DNA from: Akkermansiaceae bacterium
GTDB taxonomy: Bacteria; Verrucomicrobiota; Verrucomicrobiia; Verrucomicrobiales; DEV007
Direction of reading: 5' to 3'
Length of the DNA: 64,000 bases
Assembly (NCBI GenBank): GCA_024233005.1
Contig: JACKQE010000004.1
Coordinates: 1 to 64,000, forward strand
Part shown: positions 42,504 through 51,186 of the stretch, piece by piece
Layout of the letters: the number at the start of each line of letters is the position of its first letter
How positions within the stretch are numbered: position 1 is the stretch's first letter
Program-made: the position numbers and the translations under genes
The notes under the pieces: model-generated
Seen by the model: the letters and a program-made list of their open reading frames with translations, nothing else
Told to the model about the DNA's origin: nothing
Databases searched by the model: none

Positions 42504-43292
42504 TCAGAACTGGGACCCGACGCCGAAGAAGAAACTCGGCTCACTGAAGGCCCCCGTGTTGGCGAAGGCGGTGCTGATGTTCACACCACCCAGACGCCAC
42601 TGGACACCGAAGGCATAAGGGGTCTTGTCGCCACCGGAATCCTTGTCCTTGGTGGAAACTTCACCGACCAGATAGAGGCGGAAGGGAAGCTCGATCTCAA
42701 GACCACCGTATCCCACAGGAGCGTCCTGGCTGTCGGCGGAATCTTCGATCCAAGTTTCACGCAGACCAAGATGAAGCCCGATGCTGCGAACCATGCCGCT
42801 AGGGTCGATGACGAAGTTTTTGTAGAGCGCCGTGTAGGCGTTGTAGCGCTCCAGATCCCCGAAGATCGCGTAACCACCAACACTCCACTCAGGCATGGCG
42901 CCCTGATCCTTCAGGATTCGCACCCTGGCTTGAGGGCCACCGGCGGAGGTCAGATCGTTGTTTTTGTTGTCGTCGATGAAGCTCAAAAGTCCGCCAATTT
43001 CAAGCCATTCCGTCACCCCATAGGAGATGAGTCCACCATGACCGATAATGTCAGTTTCGTTGTTCGGCAGGAGGAGGCAATACTGGGCGGTGAAACTGCC
43101 CTCAGGAAGCGTTCCAGAAGTCGGGTTGATGAACATCCCGGTGGGTCCTTGAATCGTAAGAAGACCACGTCCTCCGACGTAAGTGTCCTCAACGACGGCG
43201 ATGTTTTTTTCTGGAGCAGGCTCGCCGGCTCGGAGCGAAGGAGTAACAAGAGCCGCCAAGGCTCCGAGAAGGAAGAGTGTTTTGAACTTCAT
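42504..43292 (-). CDS. Putative outer-membrane beta-barrel protein
   Basis: 262 residues from ATG 43292. Signal peptide KFKTLFLLGALAALVTPSLRAGEPAP. The mature chain has alternating amphipathic strands (GLLTIQGPTGMFINPTSGTLPEGSF, EIGGLLSFID, GLEIELPFRLYLVGEVS, YAFGVQWRLGG) and ends FFFGVGSQF with a terminal Phe, as required for barrel assembly. An aromatic GTLPEG motif near 50 resembles YjbH/outer-membrane channel domains, suggesting a 10-12 stranded barrel. Substrate unknown. First gene of a two-gene unit with the lipoprotein. Confidence 0.7.
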   Translation of the reverse strand: MKFKTLFLLGALAALVTPSLRAGEPAPEKNIAVVEDTYVGGRGLLTIQGPTGMFINPTSGTLPEGSFTAQYCLLLPNNETDIIGHGGLISYGVTEWLEIGGLLSFIDDNKNNDLTSAGGPQARVRILKDQGAMPEWSVGGYAIFGDLERYNAYTALYKNFVIDPSGMVRSIGLHLGLRETWIEDSADSQDAPVGYGGLEIELPFRLYLVGEVSTKDKDSGGDKTPYAFGVQWRLGGVNISTAFANTGAFSEPSFFFGVGSQF

Positions 43293-43393
43293 GGATCGAG
43301 ATGCAGGTTTAAATTTTGACTCGGTGTCGCATGTAAGCACTCCGGGGTGACTCCGCAAGAAAAAATTCCCTTATCTTGAAAGTTTTATCCTTA

Positions 43394-43422
43394 TTTACAA
43401 TTACTGCAAAAATTCCTAATCT
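43394..43422 (+). promoter_or_regulatory. Sigma-70-like promoter abutting the nnrED start codon
   Basis: TTTACA at 43394-43399, 17-base spacer, TAATCT at 43417-43422. The predicted transcription start near 43429 lies two bases from ATG 43431, again implying a leaderless message. Confidence 0.45.
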
Positions 43423-43430
43423 TGCATCGA

Positions 43431-44927
43431 ATGACAATCGTCAGCTGCCAACAAATGCGCCAAACAGAAGAGAGAGCCTTCGCCTCCGGAGCTTCGGCCA
43501 AGCAACTGATGGAGGCGGCTGGTCGCCACTGTGCGGAAACGATCCGGGACCTGTTTCCGGTCCCCGGGCGGGCAAGGCTTTATGTGGGGCGCGGCAACAA
43601 TGGGGGCGACGCTTTTGTGGTGGGACAATGGCTGCGCCGCTGGGGCTGGCACGTGGATGCGTGCTGTTCGGTCGATTTCCCCCTCATGACTCAGCTGGCG
43701 GCACAGCAAAGGGACATTTTCGAGCAGACCCCGGATATTCCGGCTGCATGCGTGAACCATGCTCCGGACCTCCTCATCGATGGTCTCCTCGGCATCGGGG
43801 CGAAAGGTCCTCTCCGCGGCGAGATCAAAACTCTGGCCGCGGAGCTCAATGAGACCCGAAAATCACATGGCAGTATTGTCATCGCTCTCGATCTCCCCTC
43901 CGGCATGGACGGTGACACAGGAGAAATCCACCCCGGAGCGGTGATGGCAGACCTGACCTTCGCCCTGTCACACGTCAAAACCGGCCTGCTCAGTGATGGG
44001 GCCATCAACAGCGTGGGCCGTCTGGTCCTAATTCCCGTCCCTGGAATTCCCCCCGCTGAAGAGGGCAAGGCGGATGCCGAGGTGGTGACCCCTCACAGTT
44101 TCAAGGACTGGCTGCCGCGACGACCATTCGATTTCCATAAAGGCCAGGCAGGGAGAGTCTCGATTGTGGCAGGTAGCCTTGGCTACTCCGGGGCGGCTCG
44201 ACTCTGCGCAGCGGGCGCTTTGCACGGGGGGGCCGGGCTGGTCACGCTCTGGGTGCCCCAATCCATCTACGCGATCGTGGCTGCCGGGGTCGAGCCGGAA
44301 ATCATGGTTCGTCCCTATGACAACCTGGAAGAGGTGCGGACCGTCCCCGCCGACGTGCTGGCTCTCGGACCAGGATGGGGGCCCCTGCCGCCGCCGGGAT
44401 GGGAACCTTTGGTAGTCGAAGACCATCGCCCGGCAGTGATTGACGCCGATGCGCTCAATACTCTGTCACGGCATTCCGACCTTTTGGCCAAGATCGGAAC
44501 GTCCGGGGTTCGCGTGCTGACTCCCCATCCCGGCGAGCTGAAGCGACTCGCCCCCGATCTGGCGAATCTGCCCCGAGCCGAAGCAGCCCTGGCCTTTGTT
44601 GAGCGGCACCGGGTGACCCTTTTATACAAGGGAGCCCGCAGTCTGATCGCCCGGAAGTGCCGTCCCTTGTATTATAATACCACCGGCCATCCCGGAATGG
44701 CTTCAGGAGGCATGGGAGACGTGCTCACCGGTGTTGCTGCCGCCCTGCTTGCTCAAGGGCTCTTTCCGGAACGCGCCGCAGCCTTGGGCAGTTGGCTCCT
44801 GGGAAGAGCGGCCGAGTCGCTCGTAATGGGTCCAAGGGCCACAGAATCAGCCGAATCCCTCTCCGCAGGCCAAGTGGCCGGGCGACTGGGACAGGCATTT
44901 CAAGACTGGCGCCGGGGCCTCCTTTAA
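43431..44927 (+). CDS. nnr: Bifunctional NAD(P)H-hydrate epimerase / ADP-dependent dehydratase
   Basis: 498 residues. N-terminal half (~1-215) is the YjeF/NnrE epimerase: MRQTEERAF, RARLYVGRGNNGGDAFV, LLIDGLLGIGAKGPL, ALDLPSGMDGDTG. C-terminal half (~225-490) is the ribokinase-fold NnrD dehydratase: HKGQAGRVSIVAGSLGYSGAARLCAAGALHGGAGLVTL, LGPGWG, VIDADALN, and the catalytic GHPGMASGGMGDVLTG with GGMGD. Together the domains repair damaged NAD(P)H hydrates. Length and fusion are standard. A TTG nine bases upstream is in frame. Converges with pgi. Confidence 0.95.
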   Translation: MTIVSCQQMRQTEERAFASGASAKQLMEAAGRHCAETIRDLFPVPGRARLYVGRGNNGGDAFVVGQWLRRWGWHVDACCSVDFPLMTQLAAQQRDIFEQTPDIPAACVNHAPDLLIDGLLGIGAKGPLRGEIKTLAAELNETRKSHGSIVIALDLPSGMDGDTGEIHPGAVMADLTFALSHVKTGLLSDGAINSVGRLVLIPVPGIPPAEEGKADAEVVTPHSFKDWLPRRPFDFHKGQAGRVSIVAGSLGYSGAARLCAAGALHGGAGLVTLWVPQSIYAIVAAGVEPEIMVRPYDNLEEVRTVPADVLALGPGWGPLPPPGWEPLVVEDHRPAVIDADALNTLSRHSDLLAKIGTSGVRVLTPHPGELKRLAPDLANLPRAEAALAFVERHRVTLLYKGARSLIARKCRPLYYNTTGHPGMASGGMGDVLTGVAAALLAQGLFPERAAALGSWLLGRAAESLVMGPRATESAESLSAGQVAGRLGQAFQDWRRGLL

Positions 44928-44934
44928 ACCGGAC

Positions 44935-46536
44935 TCAGGCGGCAACAAACTGGAAGACATCATCCGCTGGGACATCCCCTGCGAACACTTGAAACCCGCG
45001 TCGGTTGGCCACCAGGTGGGTCAAGGCATGGTAGACATCCTCGATGTCGGACTCGCCCAACGCATTGGCCAAGCCCTCCGCCGTAAGCCCTTGGCCCGGA
45101 AAGCTCTGCAAATGATCGCGCACCCGGGCCAACATCGCAAGGAAACCGCCGGCGGCAGCCTTGCCAGCTTCGACTCCGGGTTGATGATAGGCATTGATAT
45201 TGATAAAACTGGCGTAAATACTGACCGCCCGCTCATACAAGGCAATGAGAGAACCGACGGTGGTGGCATTGACCTCCGGAATACTGATCGTAATGGAGGG
45301 ATGCCCTTTCTCGGCCAAGGCCTGTCGAGTCCCCCGGAGGAAACCCTGCAAATAATCCGCCGAGGTTGAGCCGGTGTCGTCAACCAATATACTGGACTCC
45401 TGCTGCTCCCGGGTCCGCCGCACTTCGATGAACGTCGCGAAATAATTGTCCGGCCCTTCCCGGAGTTGTTGCACGTAGGCATGCTGGTCGGTCGAGCCCT
45501 TGTTCCCAAAGACCGAGATCCCTTGGTGAACTACCCGGCCATTCCGATCAAACTCTTTTCCCAGCGATTCCATCACGAGCTGTTGCAGGTATTTGCTCAT
45601 CAATGACAGCCGATCACAGTAGGGCAGGATGACCATGTCCCGATCCCCCTGACCGTGTCCGGCGCGGTGCCACGCCAAAGCCAGCAGAAGCGCCGCATTC
45701 TGCCTTGGGTCGGCCGAAACCCGGGTCAGCGCGTCCATTGCGGAGGCCCCATGGAGGAGAGAAAGGATGTCAATGCCGCCCAATGCCGCTGGAAGCAGCC
45801 CCACGGCACTCATGACAGAAGTTCGTCCGCCCACCCAGTCATACATCGGAAAGCGGTCCAGCCACTCTTCGCGGACGGCCTTCTGGTCGAGAAGACTACC
45901 TTCCTGGGTCACCGCCACCGCCTGCTTGGCAAAATCGATCCCCCGCCTGGTAAAGGCGGACTGCACCTCAAGCATTCCGTTGGCAGTTTCGGGAGTTTTT
46001 CCCGACTTTGATACCACCACCACCAGGGTTCCCTCCAACCGCCCCTCCAACAGGGTCAGCATCCGGTCAAAGCCACCCGGATCGGTGTTGTCGAGGAAAT
46101 GAAGCGGAATCCCCTTTCCATCCTGGCGCAAAGCCTGATCAATGAGCTGGGGACCCAGCGCCGAACCTCCTATCCCAATCAAAAGCAGTTCCGTGAAACG
46201 CTCCCGCCCCGGTGGGCGAATCACGCCTTGTTCCACGTCGGCCACGAATTTTTGAATCTTGGCGATGTCGTTCTCGATCGCCGTGCGAATCAGCTCCGTG
46301 GGAGCCAGAGCAGGATTCCTCAGCCAGTAATGCCCAACCTGCCGGTTTTCATCCGTATTGACGATAGTTCCGGCTTCGATCGCCGCGATGTGCTGCATCG
46401 CAGTGGCATTCGCAGGCTCCATGCTCCGCATCCAGTCAGGCTCCATTCCCATTCTGGCGGCATCCATTGAAAAACCAAGGTTCGCATAACGGATTAGTGA
46501 GCGTGAGTAGTGGTTCCAAGTCAGGTCAGGCATCAT
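44935..46536 (-). CDS. pgi: Glucose-6-phosphate isomerase
   Basis: 533 residues from ATG 46536 (ATG 46533 is adjacent). PGI marks: LIGIGGSALGPQLIDQAL, VVSKSGKTPETANGM, YDWVGGRTSVMSAVGLLP, VFGNKGSTDQHAYVQQLREG and INAYHQPGVEAGK, covering the phosphate-binding loops and catalytic Glu/His region. It interconverts glucose 6-phosphate and fructose 6-phosphate in glycolysis and sugar-nucleotide supply. A C-terminal extension of about 70 residues past the NAYHQPG motif resembles a small winged helix found in some bacterial PGIs. The ORF can be read further upstream, but the added part is not conserved in type. Confidence 0.95.
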   Translation of the reverse strand: MMPDLTWNHYSRSLIRYANLGFSMDAARMGMEPDWMRSMEPANATAMQHIAAIEAGTIVNTDENRQVGHYWLRNPALAPTELIRTAIENDIAKIQKFVADVEQGVIRPPGRERFTELLLIGIGGSALGPQLIDQALRQDGKGIPLHFLDNTDPGGFDRMLTLLEGRLEGTLVVVVSKSGKTPETANGMLEVQSAFTRRGIDFAKQAVAVTQEGSLLDQKAVREEWLDRFPMYDWVGGRTSVMSAVGLLPAALGGIDILSLLHGASAMDALTRVSADPRQNAALLLALAWHRAGHGQGDRDMVILPYCDRLSLMSKYLQQLVMESLGKEFDRNGRVVHQGISVFGNKGSTDQHAYVQQLREGPDNYFATFIEVRRTREQQESSILVDDTGSTSADYLQGFLRGTRQALAEKGHPSITISIPEVNATTVGSLIALYERAVSIYASFININAYHQPGVEAGKAAAGGFLAMLARVRDHLQSFPGQGLTAEGLANALGESDIEDVYHALTHLVANRRGFQVFAGDVPADDVFQFVAA

Positions 46537-46623
46537 GAGGCGCCAGTATCGGACGCGAATCCAGATCTGACAAGTGGCAGTCCCTTGGGAATTCCCGGAC
46601 TGGTGAGAGCGGGCGGAAAGCAT

Positions 46624-46651
46624 TTGAGCTTGCCTGCCACGGCGCTATCCT
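46624..46651 (+). promoter_or_regulatory. Putative promoter immediately before kdsA
   Basis: TTGAGC at 46624-46629, 16-base spacer, TATCCT at 46646-46651. ATG 46658 begins six bases after the -10, so the predicted transcription start coincides with the start codon (leaderless). Confidence 0.45.
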
Positions 46652-46657
46652 GAACCG

Positions 46658-47521
46658 ATGCCTTCACAATCTGACAACGTTCCCCCATCGGCCCGCAGCA
46701 TCCCCATCGGCCAACATACGTTGGGAGGCGGCGAACTGCTTTTTTTCTTGGGTCCCTGCGTCATCGAATCCGAGGACTTCGCCTGGGAAATGGCCCGCGA
46801 CATCCAACAGATCGCACTGGCATGCGGGGTCCCTTTTGTGTTCAAAGCGTCTTACGACAAAGCGAACCGGAGCAGCGTGAAATCATTCCGGGGAATGGGG
46901 TGCCGTGAAGGAACGGCCCTTCTGGGCGCCATCGGAAAGGAACTGGGAGTTCCCGTGACCACTGACATCCACAGCCCGGAAGAAGCGGAGATTGCCGCCG
47001 AACACATCGATGTGCTGCAAATTCCGGCCTTTCTGTGCCGACAAACCGATCTGATCGAGGCTGCCGCGAAGACGGGACGGGTCGTAAATATCAAAAAAGG
47101 ACAGTTCCTCGCCCCTTGGGATGTCAAAAACATTGCAGAAAAACTTGATCATTACGGAAATTTAAATTTCTTCTTTACTGAAAGAGGCGTAAGCTTTGGC
47201 TACAATACTTTGGTGGCTGACATGAGATCGTTATATTGGATGCGAGAATTGGGATACCGGGTGGTGTTCGATGCGACGCATTCGGTCCAACGCCCCGGTG
47301 GCCAGGGGGAGACCAGCGGAGGGGACGGCGTCCTCGCCCCGGTGTTGGCCCGGGCAGCGGTCGCCACAGGCTGCGACGGCGTCTTTATGGAGACTCACCC
47401 GCGCCCTGAGGAAGCACTTTCCGATGGTCCCAACCAAGTGAGATTGGACAAATTGGCGGGGGTGCTGCAAATATTGAAACGCTTGCACGCGATCGTCTCA
47501 CCCATCGCAGGGCCCCCATGA
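46658..47521 (+). CDS. kdsA: 3-deoxy-8-phosphooctulonate synthase (KDO-8-P synthase)
   Basis: 287 residues. Typical TIM-barrel aldolase features: FLGPCVIES, FVFKASYDKANRSSVKSFRG, TDIHSPEEAE, LQIPAFLCRQTDLI, NIKKGQFLAPWD, and a FDATHSVQRPGG near the C-terminal substrate site. It condenses PEP with arabinose 5-phosphate to make KDO-8-phosphate for lipopolysaccharide, in the cytosol. The Cys at FLGPC near 30 marks a metal-dependent type. Its stop overlaps the lptC-like start (ATGA), placing KDO synthesis and LPS export genes in one operon. Confidence 0.96.
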   Translation: MPSQSDNVPPSARSIPIGQHTLGGGELLFFLGPCVIESEDFAWEMARDIQQIALACGVPFVFKASYDKANRSSVKSFRGMGCREGTALLGAIGKELGVPVTTDIHSPEEAEIAAEHIDVLQIPAFLCRQTDLIEAAAKTGRVVNIKKGQFLAPWDVKNIAEKLDHYGNLNFFFTERGVSFGYNTLVADMRSLYWMRELGYRVVFDATHSVQRPGGQGETSGGDGVLAPVLARAAVATGCDGVFMETHPRPEEALSDGPNQVRLDKLAGVLQILKRLHAIVSPIAGPP

Positions 47522-48138
47522 CCGCATTCCCCCCCAGCCATTCCCGAAAAAGAGTGAAGCGGTTCCTCCTGCCGCAGATGGTGGGGGCCTGCACCGCGGT
47601 GCTGCTGCTCCCGGGGATGCCGCGCCTCGAAGCCCAAGCACTGCCCAGCAACGACGCGCCTCCCGTGGTAAAGGAAAACGCGAGCGCCATTCCTTCCGCT
47701 TTGGATAACATGATTCCCATTGGTGAAACCTATCTGGGCGTAAAAGTTCCCAGCTATCAGGGAGACCGGAAGAGTTCAGTGATGGAGGCCCGTTCCATGC
47801 GGAGAGTGGACACGGAACATCTCGACATTGCCGGACTGGTCGTGCGGGTCTATGATTTGGAAACGGGAGAAATGACCACGATCGTGGCCGAAAAGGCCAT
47901 TTACGACATTCCCTCAAAAAAATTGATCACCCGGACGCGGACCCGGATTGAAAAGTCCGGGCAGTTCCAAATGGAGGGAGATCGACTGGAATTTGACACC
48001 AAAGCACGGGTCGGAAGAATGGAAGGCAATGTCGTGACCAATCTTGAGAACGCCAACGGTGCTCCCGGCAAAACCACCCCGGTCGAAACCTTCTCCCTCC
48101 CCGAAACCACCCCCCCCGCTCCAGCAACCAATCCATGA
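47518..48138 (+). CDS. LptC-like LPS-export protein
   Basis: 206 residues. An N-terminal signal anchor (RFLLPQMVGACTAVLLLPGMP) is followed by a beta-jellyroll of LptC type: GVKVPSYQGDRKSSVMEARSMRRVDTEHLDIAGLVVRVYDLE and AEKAIYDIPSKKLITRTRTRIEKSGQFQMEGDRLEFDTKARVG. LptC ties the LptB2FG transporter at the inner membrane to LptA in the periplasm. The C-terminus is Thr/Pro-rich. ATGA overlaps on both sides (kdsA and lptA-like) indicate tight co-expression. Assignment rests on the fold and genome context rather than a strong motif. Confidence 0.75.
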   Translation: MTAFPPSHSRKRVKRFLLPQMVGACTAVLLLPGMPRLEAQALPSNDAPPVVKENASAIPSALDNMIPIGETYLGVKVPSYQGDRKSSVMEARSMRRVDTEHLDIAGLVVRVYDLETGEMTTIVAEKAIYDIPSKKLITRTRTRIEKSGQFQMEGDRLEFDTKARVGRMEGNVVTNLENANGAPGKTTPVETFSLPETTPPAPATNP

Positions 48139-49115
48139 AAACACCACACTCCGACCATCCCTGCCACCCGGCATTCGCTGCCGGATTCGTCGCGCTGTGC
48201 CTGCTAGTATCAGCGGTAGGCGTTCTGGCCCAAGAAGGGGGAGCCTCCGCCGCTCTGGATGCCGCAAAAAAGAAAGCGACCGAAAACGCCGATTTGCTGC
48301 GCATGGCCCAGGACCGCTTCAATGCAGAGTTGAGGACCCCGGCAACCTCGACCCCGCAGGTGCCAGCCAAACCGACAGCGCCCCAGCAAGCCAAGTTGGC
48401 AGTCCCGCAGCCCCCCGCCACACCGGTTGCCACCGCCCAGGAGAGCACCGCTCCCGCCGCGCTTCCGCGGGCCTCCCTGATTCCTGAACCGACAGCCAAG
48501 CCGGCCCCGCCGACGGTGCCTACGGCGTCCCCGGATCAGACGACATTGGCAACGGCCGGTGGCATTCCGGCTCCGAAACCTCCCGTGGCCAAATACATGC
48601 CCCAAAGCGCTCCAACTAACAAAGGCATGCAGGTTACCTCCCAGCGTTCCGTAATGGACGACAAGGCTCACATGGTCGTGTTCTCTGGGGATGTGGTCGT
48701 GAATGACACGACTTTTCACATGGAATGCGACAAGCTGGAAATCCACCTCTACGCCGACGGTGAGGAGCCTCCGGCCAAGGAAGGCAGTGAATCCAGTTCC
48801 GTCAAAAAGGCCATCGCCACAGGCGGGATGGTCGTCATCGAGCGTCTCAACGAAAAAGGAGAAAAGGAAATCGCCAAATCCACCATGGCAGTTTTTGACG
48901 GCCCCTCCGGAGACACGATTCTTTCCGGAGGTCCACCCATTCTGCAACAGGGTGGCACCACGATCGAAATGTTGGAACCTAGCGGAAAAATTTTCCTGAG
49001 TGAAGATGGCAAAAACCGCACCGAAGGCCGCGTCACCATCAACATGGCCAAAGGACCGGGCACCGGAAAAGGAAACGGGTTGTCCAATTTGAACAACATC
49101 ACTGGAAAGCGCTAG
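48135..49115 (+). CDS. lptA: LptA/OstA-like LPS-transport periplasmic protein
   Basis: 326 residues. Signal peptide FAAGFVALCLLVSAVGVLAQ. Residues ~50-165 are an Ala/Pro/Thr-rich disordered linker with a short helical stretch. The OstA/LptA jellyroll follows: QVTSQRSVMDDKAHMVVFSGDVVVNDTTFHMECDKLEIHLY and AIATGGMVVIERLNEKGEKEIAKSTMAVFDGPSGDTILSGGPPILQ. LptA monomers stack into a bridge that carries LPS through the periplasm. The long linker is unusual; most LptA are about 185 residues. ATGA overlap with the lptC-like gene. Strong context support. Confidence 0.82.
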   Translation: MKTPHSDHPCHPAFAAGFVALCLLVSAVGVLAQEGGASAALDAAKKKATENADLLRMAQDRFNAELRTPATSTPQVPAKPTAPQQAKLAVPQPPATPVATAQESTAPAALPRASLIPEPTAKPAPPTVPTASPDQTTLATAGGIPAPKPPVAKYMPQSAPTNKGMQVTSQRSVMDDKAHMVVFSGDVVVNDTTFHMECDKLEIHLYADGEEPPAKEGSESSSVKKAIATGGMVVIERLNEKGEKEIAKSTMAVFDGPSGDTILSGGPPILQQGGTTIEMLEPSGKIFLSEDGKNRTEGRVTINMAKGPGTGKGNGLSNLNNITGKR

Positions 49116-49138
49116 GCCAAGGTCCAGTTTTACTCGTT

Positions 49139-50479
49139 GTGACACCAAACACCAACGATCTCACCTCGCACGGTCCCGGAGCCGAGCCAGAGCCGGAATG
49201 GTTTTACGACGAGGAAGGACGGATCGTCTCTGCGGACGGCGTTTATTACGAGGATTACCTCGCCGCGCTGGAAGGGGATGACCTTGCCTCGGCCCCCTAT
49301 TATGAGGCCAGCCCCCAGGATGGGGAGATCTGGGAGCAGACTGTGCCGGAGGGCTGGGAGGAATACCTTCCCCAGGAGGAGAGCCCGAATGCCGTTTTCG
49401 AAAGCAGCCAACCTTGGACTCCCCCGGATGAAACGCCCTCCACTTCGGAAGCGTCGAAAAATAGGGACGCTTCCTCTGGGGGCGCGGGTTCCTATAATGA
49501 GGAGCCGGAGCCGGAGCCGTTTCCCATCAAAGAAAAATTCACGCTTCCTACCACTAAAGACACCCGCGTTGCTGACCATGGGTTCGCCCCGGCAGGGGAA
49601 CCAACCCGGACCGCCGAACCATCGCACCATGCCCACAAGGAAGCCGGATCTCAGCCCATTGTGGCCAGAGCCAGTTCCTCCACCGTGGACCGGGCTGCGC
49701 GTCAGGAGTTGGCCCGTTCCTTGGAAAGTCAGAAGTCGGTGGCACTGCCCGAGGGGGAAGTATTGCTCTCGACGCGCGGTTTGGTGAAAGTTTACGATGG
49801 CCGTGCGGTGGTCAACGGAGTCGATATTTACGTCCGTCCGGGTGAAATCGTGGGCTTGCTGGGTCCCAACGGAGCGGGCAAAACCACCACCTTCTATATG
49901 ATCGTCGGCTTGGTCCCCCCCTTCGACGGCACGGTGCTCTTCGAAGGTCACGATGTGACCCGCCGACCCATGTATGAGAGAGCCCGTCTGGGAATGGGAT
50001 ATCTTCCTCAGGAAGAATCCATTTTCCGAAAGCTGACGGTGGAACAAAACATCATGGCGGTGCTGGAAACGCTACCCATCAGCAAAACAGAGCGTCGGGA
50101 GCGGTGCCAGCACCTGCTGCAGAGGTTTGGCATCGAGCACATTGCCAAGAATACCGCGCTGACCTGCTCGGGAGGCGAAAAACGCCGACTCACCATCGCC
50201 CGGTCTCTTGTCACGGAACCCAGTTTGCTCATGCTGGATGAACCTTTCAGCGGGGTCGACCCCATCGCGGTCGGAGAAATCCAGGACATCATTTGTGACC
50301 TTCGGGAGTCGGGATTGGCGATTCTCATTACCGACCACAATGTCCGCGAAACACTTCACATCGTGGACCGAGCTTACCTCATCTTTGAAGGCCGCGTCCT
50401 CCGTGAAGGCACCCAGGATTACCTCATCAACGATCCCGTGAGTCGGGAGCTTTATCTGGGCGAACACTTTTCGATGTGA
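49139..50479 (+). CDS. lptB: LPS-export ABC ATPase LptB with long acidic N-terminal extension
   Basis: 446 residues from GTG 49139. Residues ~207-446 are a canonical LptB: Walker A GPNGAGKTT (242-250), Q-loop GYLPQEES, signature TCSGGEKRRL, Walker B LLMLDEPFSGVDP and switch ITDHNVRET, ending in the typical C-terminal tail. LptB powers LPS extraction with LptF/G, which are not in this window. The first ~200 residues have no homology I recognise: Glu/Asp-, Pro- and Tyr-rich (GRIVSADGVYYEDYLAALEGDD), probably disordered. A GTG near codon 201 could start a standard-length LptB, so the extension needs protein-level proof. Confidence 0.88.
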   Translation: MTPNTNDLTSHGPGAEPEPEWFYDEEGRIVSADGVYYEDYLAALEGDDLASAPYYEASPQDGEIWEQTVPEGWEEYLPQEESPNAVFESSQPWTPPDETPSTSEASKNRDASSGGAGSYNEEPEPEPFPIKEKFTLPTTKDTRVADHGFAPAGEPTRTAEPSHHAHKEAGSQPIVARASSSTVDRAARQELARSLESQKSVALPEGEVLLSTRGLVKVYDGRAVVNGVDIYVRPGEIVGLLGPNGAGKTTTFYMIVGLVPPFDGTVLFEGHDVTRRPMYERARLGMGYLPQEESIFRKLTVEQNIMAVLETLPISKTERRERCQHLLQRFGIEHIAKNTALTCSGGEKRRLTIARSLVTEPSLLMLDEPFSGVDPIAVGEIQDIICDLRESGLAILITDHNVRETLHIVDRAYLIFEGRVLREGTQDYLINDPVSRELYLGEHFSM

Positions 50480-50570
50480 TCCGCGGAAGCCCCCTCATCA
50501 ACAGTTGCAGCAGCAGAAAAACCACATTTTCTTTAAGGATACATACTCACCCCCAACCCAACCACAAACC

Positions 50571-51164
50571 ATGCAGGTAGCCAACGTCAACCTCCCCATC
50601 ACTGTCACCGGCCGTCACATTTCCGTCACCGAGGCCATGCGCGAATATGCCCAGAAGAAGGTGGAAGGGCTTCACCTAGACTATCCCAAAATTATCGAGG
50701 CCAAAGTGCTCCTCGACGTGGAGGGATACCGCCATATTGCCGAAATCGTACTCCATTGCGCGAACCACATCACCATCGAGGCCGACACGGAAACCAGCGA
50801 CATGTATGCCTCGATTGATGAGACCATCAGCAAAATCGCCCGCCGCATGCGGAAACACAAGACCCGCATGTTGAAGTCCCACCGGCCCAAACGGGGAGAA
50901 ACCAAATTGTTGCACGAGACTGTCTACAGCCAGAATTTCCCGGAAGACGAAAAGGAAGAAGTCGTTCCATTGATCATTCATGAGGAGAAATATCCCATCC
51001 GGAATCTCTTTCCGGAAGAAGCCATCATGGATATGGAACTTAGCGAACGGAGCTTCGTCGTCTTCACCAACGCCGGAAACGGCCACCTGAGCGTCCTCTT
51101 CCGACGCAAAGACGGGGATTACGGAGTTATCGAACCTCAGTCCACTCCTCGGGCCGAGGCTTGA
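50571..51164 (+). CDS. hpf: Long-form ribosome hibernation promoting factor
   Basis: 197 residues from ATG 50571. N-terminal HPF/RaiA fold: VNLPITVTGRHISVTEAMREYAQKKV with the beta-alpha-beta-beta-beta-alpha plan and basic MRKHKTRMLKSHRP linker. The C-terminal ~55 residues (EEKYPIRNLFPEEAIMDMELSERSFVVFTNAGNGHLSVLFRRKDGDYGVIEP) are the dimerisation domain of long HPF, which joins two 70S ribosomes into inactive 100S particles. It acts in stationary phase or starvation. It sits between lptB and hprK, as hpf (yhbH) sits near lptB and rpoN in proteobacteria, but rpoN is missing here. Longer start at 50505 rejected for lack of fold. Confidence 0.92.
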   Translation: MQVANVNLPITVTGRHISVTEAMREYAQKKVEGLHLDYPKIIEAKVLLDVEGYRHIAEIVLHCANHITIEADTETSDMYASIDETISKIARRMRKHKTRMLKSHRPKRGETKLLHETVYSQNFPEDEKEEVVPLIIHEEKYPIRNLFPEEAIMDMELSERSFVVFTNAGNGHLSVLFRRKDGDYGVIEPQSTPRAEA

Positions 51165-51186
51165 TTCCCCGATCCAGCTCCTCTCC

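Noticed and set aside
49760..50479. LptB as a generic ABC transporter ATPase
   Set aside because: The LptB-specific C-terminal region and the neighbouring kdsA, lptC and lptA-like genes favour LptB over amino-acid or sugar transporters.
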